Source of the DNA: Podarcis raffonei
Taxonomy: Eukaryota; Chordata; Lepidosauria; Squamata; Lacertidae
Assembly (NCBI RefSeq): GCF_027172205.1
Contig: NC_070603.1
Coordinates: forward strand, 8,420,501-8,484,500
DNA: 64,000 nucleotides
Direction of reading: 5' to 3'
In this document: one piece after another, positions 1 to 25,739 of the stretch
Layout: the number at the start of each line of letters is the position of its first letter
How positions within the stretch are numbered: the stretch's first letter is position 1
Made by a program: the position numbers and the translations under genes
Notes under the pieces: generated by a model
What the model saw: the letters and a program-made list of their open reading frames with translations, nothing else
What the model was told of the DNA's origin: nothing
Databases searched by the model: none

Positions 1-284
1 GAAAGACCTCCATATGTCTACAATCAGTTGCCAAGCATGTTCTCCTCAGCTAAAAATGATAGTTATAACTTTGCAAATAAGCTTCATGTGCCTTAAAAAG
101 AGAGAGAGATTATGTTCCATTGATAGAACACTAGACTTTTACCAAGCTTTGGGAGCCCACCTTTTTTGCTGATGTAAATTATACACAATCAGTTTCTCCC
201 TGTTTGTAGAATACTCCCCCCAGGGAGGCTCACCTTTGTCACATATGTTCAGGTGCCAAGCAAAAACCTTCCTCCTCTCTTTGA

Positions 285-515
285 GAGAGCCAGTGTGGTG
301 TAGTGGTTAAGAGTGGTAGACTCGTAATCTGGTGAACCAGGTTCGCTTCCCGGCTCTTCCACATGCAGCTGCTGGGTGACCTTGGGCTAGTCACACTACT
401 CACCTCACAGAGTGTTTGTTGTGGGGGAGGAAGGGAAAAGGAGATTGTTAGCCGCTTTGAGACTCCTTAGGGTGGTGATAAAGCGGGATATCAAATCCAA
501 ACTCTTCTTCTCTTC
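285..515 (+). repeat. MIR-like tRNA-derived SINE
   Basis: The left part is a tRNA-like head with a B-box-like GGTTCGCTTCC near 340. It is followed by a core resembling the MIR/CORE-SINE core (GCTGGGTGACCTTGGGC, about 371-387). The right end reads into a short pyrimidine-rich tail (CTTCTTCTCTTC). It is a dispersed repeat, not a functional tRNA, because no cloverleaf closes. The assignment is by eye. Confidence 0.75.
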
Positions 516-1043
516 TTTGCCAACCAGCAAATGGAAGATGCCAATTTCGACATGTGACTGCCACATGTTGAAAGCAGTTCTGGTTTGGAAGTGCTGGTCT
601 CTCACATAGCTTGTAGGAGGGATTACACCAGAAGCTAACAGTGGGCTTTTAAAATGTTTTTATATGGTTGACTTGCACAAGACCTCTTTACCTTTCTTGT
701 CCAAAGGCGTAAATATCACTCATGCATAAGACGCTGAGATGGAAGAGGTTGGGCCTTGAGGAGTGAGCGTCTAATTCTTCTAACCACTCTTTGCCATTAG
801 TGTGAAAATGCATTTCCAGTACAAGTTGGAATCTCTTTTGAAAGTATTATTTTTAAAAATTTAACATTGCGCTCTTCTGGGACCCCGGGTTTTCTGATGA
901 GAATAGAACATGCCATACCATGTGGCTGTGAAATACTTGCTGATGCAGCTAACAGCTTCATTAATTGGAAACAGACATCTAGCGACTGCATGAGTCACTA
1001 TCAGTTCCATATCCAAATTCCCCCGTGTGGCCGTGCTTCCAGT
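516..1043. other. No gene recognised
   Basis: This stretch has only short open frames and no splice-bounded exon or known repeat that I can name. Confidence 0.5.
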
Positions 1044-1062
1044 AAACAAGAGCCACTTTATC

Positions 1063-1803
1063 CTTTTTTTAAAAAAATATATTTATTAAAGTTTTCAAAT
1101 TTAATACAAATAAAAAAAGAATCAAAAAGGAAAAAGCAAAAAAGTTTAAAAACACATAAAGTTCACAATACTTATTTTTCAATAACATATTTCCCTGACC
1201 TCCTCATACCTCCCCTTCTTGTATTCCAATTCAAATTGTTAATTCAGCAAATCCTTATCCGTAATTTTTAACCTATTTCTATACTTAATTTAACATATTA
1301 TTATTTTACTTTTTCTCTTTCATCCATTTCCTCAATTTATTTTTGCTAACCTTATTTTCATTTAATTTAGTTCATTTTAAAAAACCAATTTTACCTTATC
1401 CAAACTTAAACATCAATACTTATACATCAGTACTCATTCTTAAAACATTTTTGCTAAAGTCGACCCAAATTCCCTTCCACGAATTTCCCAAATTTTCATA
1501 CACATAACAAAAACAAAATAAAAACAGAACAAATTATAATTATGTACCCTTTGGATTCCCAAACTCCACCCCCCCTTTCCTGGTTTCAGTCCCCGACCAA
1601 TGTCCATCAGTCTTAATCTACTATTAGCCTGGAGATCTCACATCCGAGGCTCTTAATTCTCTCTCAGTTCCTCTCTGCTGGTTTTTTTTTTATAGTCCTT
1701 GATATTAAACACCAAATCTCGGAGAAGCTCTGGCCCTACAGGATCCATGTTTCTTCCAGCCAGTCCTCCATACTTAAGAATGGAGCCCGAATCTTGAAAC
1801 AAG
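1063..1803 (-). mobile_element. 5'-truncated L1-like LINE tail
   Basis: An AT-rich insert starts with a T-run (the complement of a 3' A-tail) and is flanked by a perfect 19-bp direct repeat, AAACAAGAGCCACTTTATC, at 1044-1062 and 1804-1822. A long target duplication plus a tail is the hallmark of LINE-driven target-primed reverse transcription. No coding part is recognisable, so only the 3' untranslated region seems to have been copied. L1 is the best guess from composition and from similarity in style to the insert at 25954-26269. Confidence 0.75.
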
Positions 1804-1822
1804 AAACAAGAGCCACTTTATC

Positions 1823-3939
1823 AATGCCACATCAATGACAAGAAGAAGCAGGAGTTGGTTTGGGGAACGCGCCTTGACCCACCCTTTGCACCCTCTTCCC
1901 ATCTTTTTCGCACATCTGTTATGGCGGCATGGCCATCCAAATAGCAATGATTTGGTTGACCAAGGTGGCATTGAAGTTCCTTTTGGTTTTACCTGACCTT
2001 CGTTGCACCCTGTGATGCTGCTATTCCTGTGAGCCCTCAAGGAGCTTCCTGTGGGCATGTTTTGTTCTCTCTTAGTGCCCTGGTTGAGAGATGACCAGGG
2101 TGAATGAAAGAGACAGTCTAATCATCCTTTCCCACTAACACGAGCTCATTCAGGCCTGTGGTTTCTTGGGGACCTGGGGGTGATGATACAGATGGGATGT
2201 TGGCTAAAATGCAGCTGGAGGAAAACTCAGAGCCAATCAGCCTTCTTTGCCGTAATCAAGGCAGCAAAGAACCAATAATTCTCCCCTTTGCATTATTGTA
2301 GGGTGTATAAACATGGGAGTTTAAATGGGATTCAATATGTGTGCATGTTTTTTGTTTTTGCATTTTGATATGCCAGACTTGCAGAAAACAGTGGGTTAAA
2401 AAACAACAACAATGTGTGTTGCAACTGGTCCAACCCCAAACTCAACAAGAAGCACCTCAGCAACAGAAGTAGGGGGTGAAGTGATAGACAGCACCCCTCG
2501 CAAATCATGTGGGAACTTGAACAGACTAGCTATGAATCACAAAGTGCCTGGTATTAATCTCATCACTGCCGTGAACTCCCTAGTGATCCCCTCTCTCATC
2601 TTCAGTCTCCTCTCTGTTTTGCAACATGGGGGGATAATAATACTGACATACGGGGCAGTTGTGAAGATTATACTTAGACAAGACATGTAAACTGCTTTGA
2701 ACACCTAAAAGCACAATGCAAATATTAAGGGGTGGGGGTTTTTTAATTGAAGAATATTCAATTATAGTGTTTAGACCAAAGCTAATAAATTGACGCCTAA
2801 ACAAGAATTAAAAGGGGAGAGTTGAAATATGGAAGAGGGGGATGGGTTAGGGTGTTTGAACCATATATACTGAAAACACAAATATAGTGGATGGTCAACT
2901 AGTACGATGCAAAAGTCTCAAGAAAATCCGATAAAATGTTCTTGTATTTCCCTTCTTTGCACTCATGTCAATTCAATGCATGGCCAGTTCAAACAGGGAC
3001 AGGGAGTGCAAATCATTAACCCACTGCTGCAAGGAAGCAGATAACTTCTCATTCCAGTGTTGAAACACCGTGCATTTGGCTGACGTTGGTTCATGACCCA
3101 TGGCTTGGTGGTAATTCTCCCTATTATTGGGGAGGTAATTCAACAAAGCATGCACATCTTTGAAATGTAGTAAGGTTTCCAGGACCAAAATGGATTAGCA
3201 AAACTTCACCCCTAAATGTGCTTCCAACCAGGCAGCTCCACATCATGTTGGTAAGGGACACCATTTCTAGCAAGTCTGAAATGTTAATTTTTTGTTGCAG
3301 GAGACACATCCTCCAGTCAAGGGATGACCTTTTGATACATGAAAGTGCCGGGGACCGCTGCATAGATTGCATGGCCATTCGAAAACCCTGTTTCCCTTAG
3401 TATTTATTATTAGTTGGCAGATGGGGTGTGGGACCTGGCAAGCCATTACACATCTGTCTCATACATAAACATCCCATCTGTAAAAACAGAAGTTGCCAGT
3501 TGCCTCTTCATCCAGGCCTTCGTTTGATTAAACAACCTATGGCCTTTTAAATATGTTTGTGGGTGTTATTGTTTTGTTGCTGTCCTTATTACTTTATGTA
3601 TTTCTTATTTTTATGCCCTGCAATTTTCAGATGAAACGAGGCATACAAATTTAATAAAATAGTAATGTCGAAGACGGAATTAAAAAGAAATGGCAGCAGA
3701 GAGGAAACCAGGCTGCATTGCGTGATTCGGAAATGAGTGTGGGGTGTGTGTCTGTGTCTTTGTGTGTAAACATACACACATACTGTTCTAGCAACCTCAC
3801 ACCCAGGAGTGCCTGGGAATTCTAAGAGAATGGGTGCAGTTTTTGAAAGGTTCAGTCTACCACCTTGGTTCAAAATGGGTGTCGCAAACCTAGGTGAAAA
3901 CCTACTCTGTGATCTTGTGATTCCTGCATTGTAGGCTGT
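1823..3939. other. Upstream flank, no host gene recognised
   Basis: No exon of EEF1AKMT3, the expected divergent neighbour of METTL1, is recognisable on the minus strand. Two short minus-strand open frames overlap at 2973-3378, but I cannot assign them to a family. A TG/CA-rich tract lies at 3734-3782. Confidence 0.45.
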
Positions 3940-4081
3940 TAGGAAAGAGGACCTAGACTACAGCATGAGACTCTTAATTTCAGGGTTGTGGGTTTGAGCC
4001 CCATGTTGGGGAAAAGACTCCTGCATTGCGGGGGGGCTAGATGCCCTTCGGTGTCCTTTCCAGCCCTACCATTCTAAGAAC
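3940..4081 (+). repeat. tRNA-Lys-derived SINE with CR1-like tail
   Basis: Positions 3961-4010 closely match the 3' two-thirds of vertebrate tRNA-Lys(CUU): GCATGAGACTCTTAAT, then GGGTTGTGGGTTTGAGCCCC and ATGTTGGG. The tail (about 4020-4075) has the CR1 3'-end signature (tgcattgcgggg, ggctagatgccc, ttccagccctaccattct). tRNA-Lys/CR1 SINEs of this design are known from turtles and other reptiles. There is no acceptor stem, so it is not a working tRNA. Confidence 0.75.
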
Positions 4082-4225
4082 TGATTTGAGCTGGAAGGGA
4101 CCCCGAGGGTCATCTAGCCCAACCCCGCCTGCAACGCAGGAATCTCAGCTAAAGCATCCATAACAAGTGGCCATCCAACTTCTGCTTAAAAACTTCCAGG
4201 GAAGGAGATCCCACCACCTCTCGTG
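4082..4225 (-). mobile_element. CR1 LINE 3' end
   Basis: The plus strand shows the complement of the CR1 3' terminus: CTGGAAGGGACCCCGAGGGT, then catctagcccaacccc, gcaggaatctcagctaaagc and ccatccaacttctgctt. The same block occurs at 50340-50460. The copy is a short, severely 5'-truncated fragment that ends just upstream of the METTL1 CpG-rich promoter. Confidence 0.85.
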
Positions 4226-4277
4226 GGAGTCTGTTGCCGCCAGGAAGTGCTGCAACTGCCAGAAAGGCAGCCCAAAC

Positions 4278-4291
4278 GTCGCCATGGAAAC
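4278..4291. promoter_or_regulatory. Candidate RFX (X-box) site
   Basis: GTCGCCATGGAAAC differs at two positions from the palindromic RFX consensus GTTGCCATGGCAAC. It lies 120 bases upstream of the METTL1 start codon, inside the CpG cluster. Occupancy is inference. Confidence 0.35.
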
Positions 4292-4410
4292 AGGCAGGAG
4301 CGCGCCGGGCGCCTCTGGCCCTTTAAGGCGGAGGGCGCGACGCGATGACGCGCGTCTCCCGCGACTCCTGTCCACTGGGTGCTCCACGTGGCTCCGGCGC
4401 TGTGATCGCG

Positions 4411-18489
<14,079 letters not shown>

Positions 18490-18865
18490 CCGGGGAATTT
18501 CCGGGGCCTGAGAAAATTCACGTCGTCCCAACTCATGTGTCGAAAGGGAGGTGTTGGGGGCAGGGATTGCATCAAGAGTGGGACGGACTCAACGCCTCTG
18601 GTCACGCAGGGGTCAGCCTTCTATTAACACAGCTGGGGATTCCCCTTCTGGGGTAACTCGGCTGAACGGTTGAGTAAGGGATTGCCTGCTTTGTTTGCTG
18701 CTTCTTTTGCCCGTAGAAGGACGGGGGTGCCTTGTCCCAGCTATACCGGGGTAAACATCAGCCCCACGTAGCAGGATGAGTGATCTGGGAGGTGCTTCCC
18801 ACTCCATTGAACCATCAGTCACTTTCATTTTGTGAATGAATAATAAACAGGAAGAAAGAACTATC
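18490..18865 (+). terminator. METTL1: METTL1 3' UTR and poly(A) signal
   Basis: A canonical AATAAA lies at 18842-18847, about 355 bases after the stop codon. The exact cleavage point, 10-25 bases later, is inferred. Confidence 0.75.
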
Positions 18866-18869
18866 AGGC

Positions 18870-19548
18870 GCTATGAGTTGTCAGGTCCAGCCTAGCTGCT
18901 GAGCTCAGCCCGCAGTTGTGCTTTGGAGTTGCAGTCTTCCATCTTCTTCCCCAGATCAGTGCCAGGTGCAAACCCCTGGCTCTTAGGGGTGTGTGTGTGT
19001 TAGAGAGAGAGAGAGTCCTGCCACAATGAGAACCTGTGGCTTTCTTAAAGCAGGCCATAGATGTAGCTGGACTGCATCTCCCCATCGCCGTGCTATGAAG
19101 AGATCAGCTGGGCTAAGGCAACGTGCACCTAACCCCCAGTGCAGAGAGCCTAAGATGGGGGAGAAACTTGTCAATCACCTCTCTTTGAGTACTTTGGTCT
19201 TCTTGCAAGAATCAGTCCGTCACTAGTAGCCTAGATTGTAGGGAAATGACTGCAGTTGTTAGCCATGTGCAGTAGGATAGCTTCTGCACACTCGACTTCT
19301 GTATCTTCCACCCAGGTGAGCAAGAATCATGACCAGAGTTCACTTTCCAGCCAGGCAAAGACGCTCAAGGAGGTTGTGGAGCAAGGACTGTGGGGGCTGG
19401 GAGAGTCCCACGAGCCAGAGAGGTCCAGACAGCTGCATTTGGCCACTGGGCCAAGTGGTTCCCCACGTCTGCTTTTAGCTTACAGGGAGCATGTCATTGC
19501 AAAGATGCTCCATAAATATACACTTGAATATGCCTCTGACATGCATTA
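18870..19548. other. Intergenic, nothing recognised
   Basis: Downstream of METTL1. A short GT/GA-rich tract lies at 18990-19016; there is no exon or nameable repeat. Confidence 0.5.
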
Positions 19549-19788
19549 CAGTGGAACCTCGGGTTGCGAATGTGATCCATGCAGGAGGCACGTTTGCAAC
19601 CTGCAATGCCGCGTCTGCGCATGCGCGTGATGCAATTTGATGCTTATGCGCAAAGCGTGTTTTAGCGCTTCTGCACATGTGCGAGCGCCAAGACCCAGAA
19701 GCAACCCTGTGCCGGTACTTCCGGGTTCGGCGCGGTCTGTAACCCGAAAACACGCAACCCGCAGCGTTCACAACCCGAGGTGTGACTG
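19549..19788. mobile_element. Tigger-like (Tc1/mariner) MITE, GC-rich variant
   Basis: The ends CAGTGGAACCTCGGGTTGC and CACAACCCGAGGTGTGACTG are inverted and flanked by TA (19547-19548, 19789-19790). The interior is rich in CpG and TGCGCATGCGC-like alternation, unlike the other copies. Non-autonomous. Confidence 0.8.
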
Positions 19789-21150
19789 TAATAATTTGTC
19801 CAAAGAGAAGTGTGACCTATAAATCAGGCAATATTTTCCATCGTTGATTCAACTCTTACAAGTGAGGGGGCAGGATTCCCACCACTGGAAATCGAAAGCA
19901 GCGCCCATGGATTTTGCAGGTTTGTTAAAGTACCAAAACCATTTCAAGCCAGCACCCATAAGGGCTAGAAACTTGTTTTTGAGAGCATCAAAACCCAGGA
20001 TGCTCAAACTACCGTGGAATTGGGAGAATATACAGGGATGAATCTTTTCCTAAGGTTCCTTTCTCTTGGTAAATACATCGTTTCCTAAGGTGCATAAAAA
20101 GATTGCTAGGTCTGGAACCTTTGCCACTGTGTGATAATGAGTCATCGCCAAAGGGTAACGCAAGGTGGATAGGCTGTGCACATTCACAGAGCACTCCCCA
20201 AACTTCAGAGTTGCATGAGCTAAGCCTGAGTCATCCTTCTTTTTACTCGCCTTGTAAGCGGAGCCGGAACAGCCTGTTGTTTCTGCCCCAAGGGTGGTCT
20301 GCCTACTTGATGATTGGAGGGCTGCGGGTTGGGGAGGGAGGTGAACCTCCTTTCCTCGTTGCCAAGTACCTGGTGTGGCAAGCCGGGTAATTCCTAGCGC
20401 ACAAGGGAACTTGGAACAGGACACATCCAGACTGGGATTTGAAGTTGCCTCCGTCCCCCCACCCAATGCTCCAGACACGGGAGTGTGTCTCATGCTGATA
20501 AGAGGAACCAAGATGATGTCACCTGACTTGGGTTTTTAAGGAAAAACCCCTTCCCAGTCCCACAGCTGGATTTGATTGGATGTTTGGGCTATAGTCCACT
20601 GTTTAAAGCAGACACTGTCCTGCAGGGTTATCTGGCACAGCAAGCTGAAGCCAGCATCCCAAGGATCTTATAGCTGGGTGATGTCTGTTTGGTCCCATCG
20701 TTTTTTGTCTCCCGACAGATGTCTCTTGTCCAGCAGAGTGGGGGGGCTCCTGAGGGGAGCGGCCAGGCAAGGCAGCCTTCCCCATTCACAGAGGCTGGCT
20801 GTGTCATCCAAACATACTGGCTCAAATGAGCTTCGTTAGGGGAAGGAAGGATTCTTGGGGAATTTGAATTTCTGTGGAATCTGGTGCTACCAGATTTTTC
20901 AGAATGTCGTCGTCCTACGCATGTAGCCTTTCTCCAGATTTTACAATACCCTTTCTTAGCTTCCCTTGCCCCCCAAAAGTACCAAAATGCATGAAATAAA
21001 TTGTGCTGTTTAGATATGCAGATTTTTGAGATGAGAATGCGTAATTAAAATATGTATTTAAATTTCAAAACAATGCTGTGGAGTTTTGTTTTTTTAGAAA
21101 GAAAGCACGGGTAAATATGGTAATGGGAAAGAACAGACTCAGGTCCCAAC
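19789..21150. other. Intergenic, nothing recognised
   Basis: Mixed-composition DNA with no open exon or clear repeat boundary. Confidence 0.45.
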
Positions 21151-21151
21151 T

Positions 21152-21442
21152 GTGCCATATATTTAAAGCAGCATGATATCGCTTTAAGCCGCCAAAGAAT
21201 CTTGGGGACCTTAGTTTGCCAAGGGTGCTGACAGTTGTTAGAAGACCCCTGTTCCTCTCACAGAATTCCCAGAGTTCCCTGGGACAATGCATTGGCTATT
21301 AAACCACTCTAGTAATTGTAGTTCTGGCGGGGGGGGGGGACAGGGGTCTCCTAACAACTCTCGAACCACAGTTCCCAGGATTTGGGGGCAGAAGCCGCAA
21401 CGGTTTAAAGTGGTGTGACACAGCTTTAAATGCATAGTGCAA
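21152..21442. mobile_element. Palindromic MITE related to the 6226 element
   Basis: 'atatttaaagcagcatgatatcgctttaa' on the left and 'ggtttaaagtggtgtgacacagctttaaatgcata' on the right, with an inner inverted pair 'gttgttagaagacccctgttcc' and 'ggacaggggtctcctaacaac'. A G-run lies at 21330-21339. No coding capacity. Confidence 0.6.
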
Positions 21443-21840
21443 TTGGGGGCAAAGGAAGGAACGCATATGAATTTGTTGTGGTCTGGAAATGGACTGATCC
21501 TTCCATCCCGAACTAGAAGGGGGATGTGAGGCCAGGAGAAGTGGCTGCTACATCAGGGCTAAATGTACACGTCTGGAATAATTTCAGTTTGCAAAGGTGT
21601 GCCCCCACTACAATCCTATCCTTACTTGATCCCAATGGGACTTATTTCTGTGTAGACAGGCCCTTATAGGATGCCAGTGCTTCAATATGAAGGAATCCCT
21701 GGCGCTGCCCCTAACATAGAACGTGGGTCCATTTAGTGTCTGTGGCTATGACTTACTCACTTAAAACTTTTATATTCTGCCTTTCCATTGAAAAACAAGA
21801 GGACTACAAGGAGATGGACAAATATTAAAGCCCAATAGGA

Positions 21841-22194
21841 TGTGGCGCTGTGGGTAAAACCTCAGCTCCTAGGACTTGCCAATCGCATGGTTGGCGGTTC
21901 GAATGCCCGCGACGGGTGCGCTCCCGTTGCTCGGTCCCAGCGCCTGCCAACCTAGCAGTTCGAAAGCACGTCAAAGTGCAAGTAGATAAATAGGGACCGC
22001 TTACTGGCGGGAAGGTAAACGGCGTTTCCGTGTGCGGCTCTGCCTCGCCAGGGTAGCTTCGTCACGCTAGCCACGTGACCCGGAAGTGTCTGCGGACAGC
22101 GCTGGCTCCCGGCCTCTAGAGTGAGATGAGCGCACAACCCTAGAGTCTGTCAAGACTGGCCCGTACAGGCAGGGGTACCTTTACCTTTACCTTT
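21841..22194 (+). mobile_element. Sauria-type SINE, diverged copy
   Basis: Plus orientation. The head 'tgtggcgctgtgggtaaaac' and B box GGTTCGAATGCCC are present, and the tail is three TTTACC units. Internal differences from the consensus mark an older subfamily. No clear target duplication. Confidence 0.85.
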
Positions 22195-23338
22195 AAGGAC
22201 TCAGCTAGATCTCGCAATAAGCGTGCGACTTGACATTTGTGTGGTTAGTTTATCTCCAGCCATGGGGGAAGCCCAGTCAGATGCAGGAATGTTCTGTGGG
22301 GGAGAGGGAAGATATTTAACCCTTTGCCTTTGCTGCGGCCCTGATCCAGATCAGCTAGCACATCAGAAAAGCAAAAGGTGTCAAGGCTCTTTACTTCAGA
22401 CCAGAGCAGGCAGCCCAAATCAGCAAGCCTGTGAGGAATTAACTGCTACTTTCATCATAGCTCAGTCTTTCAATGACATGGACTGTAATCCTATTGTCTA
22501 CACCCCTGGGGTCAATGGGGTTTGCTTCCCAAGAAGTAGAAATAGGGTTGTAGCTTTTTTTTTCATGGCGATTGGTTGATTTATTGTAGCCAGAGTGTCC
22601 TGACCTAAGTTCTTGTTGTGGTGGTAAACCTGTTTCTGAGTTGAACTACATCAGACTACATACAGGTGCTCACATGAATGAAAGGCCCTCAATATTCAGT
22701 CTGGGCTTGGGAGGAAAAAATGTATATAAAGGCAAAGCAATTTGGAAAGGAAACAGCTGATTCCTATAGAAGAGAGGCAGACACATAATCCCATTGCACA
22801 CACAGAAAGCTAGTATGTTAAGAGAAAGTGGTTCGCTGTAGCCTAGGACTAGATTAACTTTCCGTGCAGACGGAAATTTTTGTGTGGAGAAGCATTTGTG
22901 AAGCTTGATCTGAAGTAATGTAGCTCAGATACACAGTGAAAACAAGCCATAATATTATGAGCTGCAAGGAAACCCCAAAGATCAATGAAAAACCCTCTCC
23001 TGTGGGGATGAGGGAATACATAGTTATATATAAACAAATCTTTCCATTAACTTAAGTACAGTTTCATTAATTTCCACAGTCTTAGGGTCACACAATTGCA
23101 TGACATGACAATGAAGGGGGAAATCAGTACATGCATATAATATTAGCCAGGGAAGAATAATTTCAATGCCCGTTTGTAACTGAATTGTTGTCTACCCCAT
23201 GGGATGCTGGTCAGATACCTGCTTTGGCCAAAGCCCTATTTATTAACTGGCATATATTAACAATTCATTGGTAGGTCTATCTAATCAAAACAGCCCTTCA
23301 GTGCATTGCATAGCCACTGGCCATTGCAAAAATCATTT
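22195..23338. other. Intergenic, nothing recognised
   Basis: Contains one degenerate short repeat near 22480-22550; otherwise featureless to my reading. Confidence 0.45.
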
Positions 23339-23352
23339 TAAAATGATGTTAA

Positions 23353-23702
23353 AAGGTAAAGGGACCCCTGACCATTAGGTCCAGTCGTGGCTGACTCTGG
23401 GGTTGCAGCGCTCATCTCCCATTATTGGCCGAGGGAGCCGGTGTACAGCTTCTGGGTCATGTGGCCAGCATGACTAAGCCGCTTCTGGCGAACCAGAGCA
23501 GCGCACGGAAACGCCATTTACTTTCCCGCCAGAGCGGTACCTACTTATCTACTTGCACTTTGACATGCTTTCAAACTGCTAGGTTGGCAGGAGCAGGGAC
23601 CGAGCAACGGGAGCTCACCCCATCGCGGGGATTCGAACTGCCGACCTTCTGATCGGCAAGTCCTAGGCTCTGTGGTTTAACCCACAGCGCCACCCGCGTC
23701 CC
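23353..23702 (-). mobile_element. Sauria-type SINE, full length, young
   Basis: Minus orientation with a perfect 14-base target duplication, TAAAATGATGTTAA (23339-23352 and 23703-23716). A box TGGCGCTGTGGG and B box GGTTCGAATCC are both intact in complement. Confidence 0.95.
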
Positions 23703-23716
23703 TAAAATGATGTTAA

Positions 23717-25350
23717 CATATCATAAAACAGAAGATGCATGGATTATACATAATGGTTGGAGAATGTGCAAAATTCAGACAATATATGCACATTCCACAA
23801 GACCTGTTGGGGAGTTGTATTGACTGGGAAATATGCATAATTCCTTCTTCATGAATCACTTATGTGCACATTCTCCATGAAGACTGGTAAATGTGCACAC
23901 TTGCTGGCAGTGGTGCACATTAACCGCTCAACTTAAATTCCCCTTTACATATATAACAGGTCAAAGCAATCTGTGAAAACCACAATTTTAAGCCACTGCC
24001 TTAGTGGGAACATGTAGTCGTAGGTTTCTCATCACCTTAAGAAAACAAAAGATGTTTTAAGTAAACAATTACTAGCTGCTCCTGTTCTCAACAAGTTACA
24101 CATGTTTGCGTTTAAAGGTGAATGAATACCAACTATCTCTTGTTGTCGAGAGCACTCCCCCCCCCCCGAGAACAATTGGCCCACAACTTGCATTTCCCGT
24201 TACAGATGAGCCCCTAGTGATGGTTTATGCAAAACCGGGGGTGGGGGGGAAGAAGAGAAGATTGTTTATTGGAAATGTGAAAAGTCCCTCCTGCTATTTG
24301 TTTGTCCTTAATATAGACATGGAAGAAACAGGATGGAGAACCGAGAGAGCAGCTGCTCCATTAGGACATTGGGATTTGGGGGGGAGATGCACAGGGACCC
24401 ATTTAGCAGAATGAGCAGCCCCCCGCCCAAATGCAACACGTCTGCTTACCAGATTTTGAAGCAAGGGAAGGAATAGAGCACACATTAACATCTAAACGGG
24501 GTTGGAGGTTGCGGGTGGTTTAAGACCATTGGGTCCAGAGTCCAGAATTACTTGACTGTAGCACTAGCATATAGAAACCAGGTAAAACTCTCAGTTAGTG
24601 AAATCTCAGAAGATCACAGAGAAGTTGAGGTTCCTCCCTAGCTGTCAAGTGTAGTTTCAATTTGCTCTTGTGGGGGAAAGCTGTGTTTGAGGGCACCGTG
24701 GTGGCTGAGCGCAAACCTTTCTACCTAGCGGTGCAGCCCAGTCCTTTCTAATAGAGATTTAGGCTCAAATGCTCTCTGCAGCTGCAAAGTTCAGGGGGGG
24801 GGGCAGCCTTACGACAGCTTGCCATTTCTCTCTCTCTTGCCCACCTTGCAGAAGTGTTGATATGACAGCATTCTATCAGAAGTTTAAAGCACTCCATCAC
24901 ACACAGTAAAGTGTCCCAGTCTGCAATCCTGTGCACACTTGCCTGGGAGCAAATCCCACTGAATTAAATGGAGCTTGCTTCTGAATCGACACATATAGGC
25001 TCACAAAATGCAAGATTATCTAGCTAAAGAGCAGGTAGTTGTGTTGGTCCATGGAGGAGGGTGGAATTCAGACAAGGATAGTGAGTGAAACAACACCTTT
25101 ATTGAGAATAATCTCAAAGTAACGTGTATCATCAGAGCTCTTCCACAGGCGAAAGCAAAGAGGTGAGGAGAGGAGATGGGTGTTTCAGGGGAAATGTTTG
25201 ATGTTAAGCCATGACTCCGACCGGTTTCAGTCTTAAAATAATGATGGAAGGTCTTGCAGATTAATTAGGTAAGAACCGAGCCTTGTGCAAAAGATCTCTG
25301 CTTACACAGAGGCGTGTTGGGTTGGAGACTAAAGATCTAGGAGTGAATTT
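23717..25350. other. Intergenic, weak repeats only
   Basis: A C-run lies at 24158-24167 and a degenerate TGGGACTTGCTT-type repeat at 24920-25010. The 25020-25350 stretch has a dispersed-repeat look ('gttgtgttggtcc...acaacacctttattgagaa') but I cannot name it. Confidence 0.4.
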
Positions 25351-25439
25351 GGTGGGGTTTTTGTGTTTTTTTGAATAACTTTTTATTGGGTTTTAAAAAC
25401 AAGGATCATGGGGATAATAAATGATATGAATAAATAGAC

Positions 25440-25686
25440 CAGGCATGTCCAAAGTCCATTTCGGGGGCCTAATCCAGCCCACTGGTCAGTTTAATCCGGC
25501 CCCTGTGGCTGTTTATTTCTTGGGGTAAAATCATAAAAAAAACCTCAACAACTCCAACCCTAAAAGAAGCTCAGCAACTTCAATCCTACAAAAGGGTCAA
25601 CAGCTCTGGTTGCCCCTTTGGTTGGCCCCCATGGCCCTTCACTTCATCAAATCTGGCCCTCTTTGAAAAAAGTTTGGACACCACTG
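25440..25686. mobile_element. hAT (Charlie-type) MITE with 8-bp target duplication
   Basis: The ends CAGGCATGTCCAAAG and TTTGGACACCACTG are inverted. The element is flanked by the perfect 8-base duplication AAATAGAC (25432-25439 and 25687-25694). At 247 bp it is non-autonomous. 8-bp duplications and CA...TG ends define hAT. Confidence 0.9.
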
Positions 25687-25739
25687 AAATAGACCAAGTC
25701 TTCTCCATGCCATTTGTATATCACAAAAATAGCATAATA

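Noticed and set aside
3961-4013. Possible tRNA-Lys gene
   Set aside because: Only the 3' two-thirds matches tRNA-Lys, no acceptor stem closes, and a CR1-like tail follows; it is a SINE head.
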